A program made the translations under genes and the position numbers. Below, one piece after another: positions 6,840-7,435 of a DNA stretch of 7,435 nt (position 1 is its first letter; every line of letters starts with the position of its first letter). This DNA is from an uncultured Lactobacillus sp. (lineage in GTDB: Bacteria > Bacillota > Bacilli > Lactobacillales > Lactobacillaceae): the NCBI GenBank assembly GCA_946409675.1, contig CAMJXI010000047.1, positions 1 to 7,435 on the forward strand, written 5' to 3'. Under the pieces are notes generated by a model. It had not been told where the DNA came from and ran no database searches. It worked only from the letters and a program-made list of their open reading frames with translations.

Positions 6840-6875
6840 AATAAAAATTTAGGAATTTTATATAGGAGCATGATC

Positions 6876-7397
6876 ATGGATTACACGAAATTGAATGAAA
6901 CAATCACAAAAAATTTTCCTCAAGTCGCACCAATTAATTCAGAAATGGGAATGACCTTCGCAGGCATTAGCCGTTTAATTATGTTGGATCGCTATACTTT
7001 GAAGGATCCAGGTAATAGCACCTTAGCTGTTGGCGACCTCGTCGTTTTAACAGTGAAAGAAGATCCTAACTACCCAACTCGTGGTATTGGTCACGTCTTG
7101 GCTATTAACGGTGACCAAGTCAAGGTTGAAGTTGAAGAAGAAAGTCGTGGTGTTTTAGATAATCCCGATGGCATTATCACTCGCCGGATTACTGAAATCG
7201 AAAAACCACTCGAACTCTTCTATGAACAAGTTAGTGACCGTGTTGCCCGTGGGATTGCTGAATCAGCTCCTGCTGCCGACCGTGAACAACTACAAAAGAA
7301 CTTCTATCATGAATTAGTTCACCAAAACTTTATTCCTGCTGGCCGTGTACTTTACGGAGCAGGTACAAATTCAGAAGTTAGTTATCCCTATTTGTAA
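6876..7397 (+). CDS. nrdJ: N-terminal part of B12-dependent (class II) ribonucleotide reductase, interrupted
   Basis: Residues 1-170 match the N-terminus of the adenosylcobalamin-dependent reductase found in many lactobacilli and enterococci, which makes deoxyribonucleotides from ribonucleotides. Visible marks: EMGMTF (23-28), SRL-x-MLDRY (32-40), GD-VVLTVKEDP (53-64), RGVLDNP (91-97), the helical segment ELFYEQVSDRVARGIAES (113-130), and NFIPAGRVLYGAGTN (151-165). In the family EV(S/T)Y is followed by FNC(Y/F)VMP, where the Cys is the first redox-active one. Here the frame instead reads PYL and stops at 7395-7397. The whole protein would be several hundred residues longer, so this fragment cannot be active by itself. 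The ATG at 6876 is chosen because AGGAG (6864-6868) is 7 nt upstream, while the ATG at 6870 is only 1 nt from it. Either an inserted element or an intron begins near 7386. Confidence 0.88.
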   Translation: MDYTKLNETITKNFPQVAPINSEMGMTFAGISRLIMLDRYTLKDPGNSTLAVGDLVVLTVKEDPNYPTRGIGHVLAINGDQVKVEVEEESRGVLDNPDGIITRRITEIEKPLELFYEQVSDRVARGIAESAPAADREQLQKNFYHELVHQNFIPAGRVLYGAGTNSEVSYPYL

Positions 7398-7435
7398 AGC
7401 AATATTTTCATTTTGTGAAATTTTCTTTATTTATT
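7386..7435. other. Non-homologous AT-rich sequence replacing the reductase reading frame
   Basis: From 7386 to the window end the sequence is about four-fifths A+T and does not encode the expected FNC(Y/F)VMP continuation in any frame. It is best read as the first bases of an insertion sequence or an intron lying in the reductase gene. No recognised terminal inverted repeat and no GTGYG group II intron start is present, so the element type is unknown. Confidence 0.5.

Noticed and set aside
6640..6875. Cobalamin riboswitch before the reductase
   Set aside because: I cannot find a convincing B12-box or the long multi-helix core; the short GTCACTACTGG stretch is not enough.
6686..6877. Minus-strand 63-residue open frame in the divergent intergenic region
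   Set aside because: It overlaps the NrdR-like boxes, the leader and the reductase ribosome binding site, has no recognisable domain, and would start inside the reductase start region.
7386..7435. Group II intron start in the reductase gene
   Set aside because: No GTGYG motif is present at the homology break.

Overview
The window looks like chromosomal DNA of a lactic acid bacterium of the Lactobacillaceae. It is AT-rich with strong AGGAGG-type ribosome binding sites. It holds a KxYKxGKxW-type secreted protein with an LPQT-type sortase motif, a nucleoside 2-deoxyribosyltransferase, an ECF-transporter S component and a vitamin B12-dependent (class II) ribonucleotide reductase. This combination is typical of lactobacilli; the species cannot be fixed from the sequence.

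Layout. Bases 1-117 are a promoter/leader region with a 9-bp inverted repeat. Bases 118-4449 (+) encode a 1443-residue wall-anchored adhesin-like protein built from mucin-binding-type modules, including two nearly identical 222-bp tandem units. A clear terminator follows at 4486-4522. Bases 4588-5454 (+) encode an ANT(6)/AadK-type aminoglycoside nucleotidyltransferase, and 5519-6004 (+) a nucleoside 2-deoxyribosyltransferase; with no terminator in the short gap between them, they may be co-transcribed. A 13-bp-stem bidirectional terminator (6034-6063) separates them from a convergent ECF S component (6093-6614, -), best guess a cobalamin-type (CbrT-like) one. A 261-bp divergent intergenic region (6615-6875) carries two NrdR-box-like sites exactly 33 bp apart plus a structured leader. 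Bases 6876-7397 (+) encode the N-terminal 170 residues of a class II ribonucleotide reductase, after which homology stops abruptly and about 50 bases of AT-rich unrelated sequence run to the window end.

How the genes fit together. The right half forms a deoxynucleotide theme: a reductase that needs adenosylcobalamin, a neighbouring transporter component that plausibly supplies cobalamin, NrdR-type control between them, and a deoxyribosyl salvage enzyme nearby. The reductase is interrupted exactly where its first conserved cysteine (FNC motif) should follow. The gene is therefore either inactivated by an insertion or split by an intron whose remainder lies outside the window.

No wholly new multi-gene system is visible. 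The most informative points are the interrupted reductase, the paired NrdR-like boxes in the divergent region, and the mosaic repeat architecture of the surface protein.
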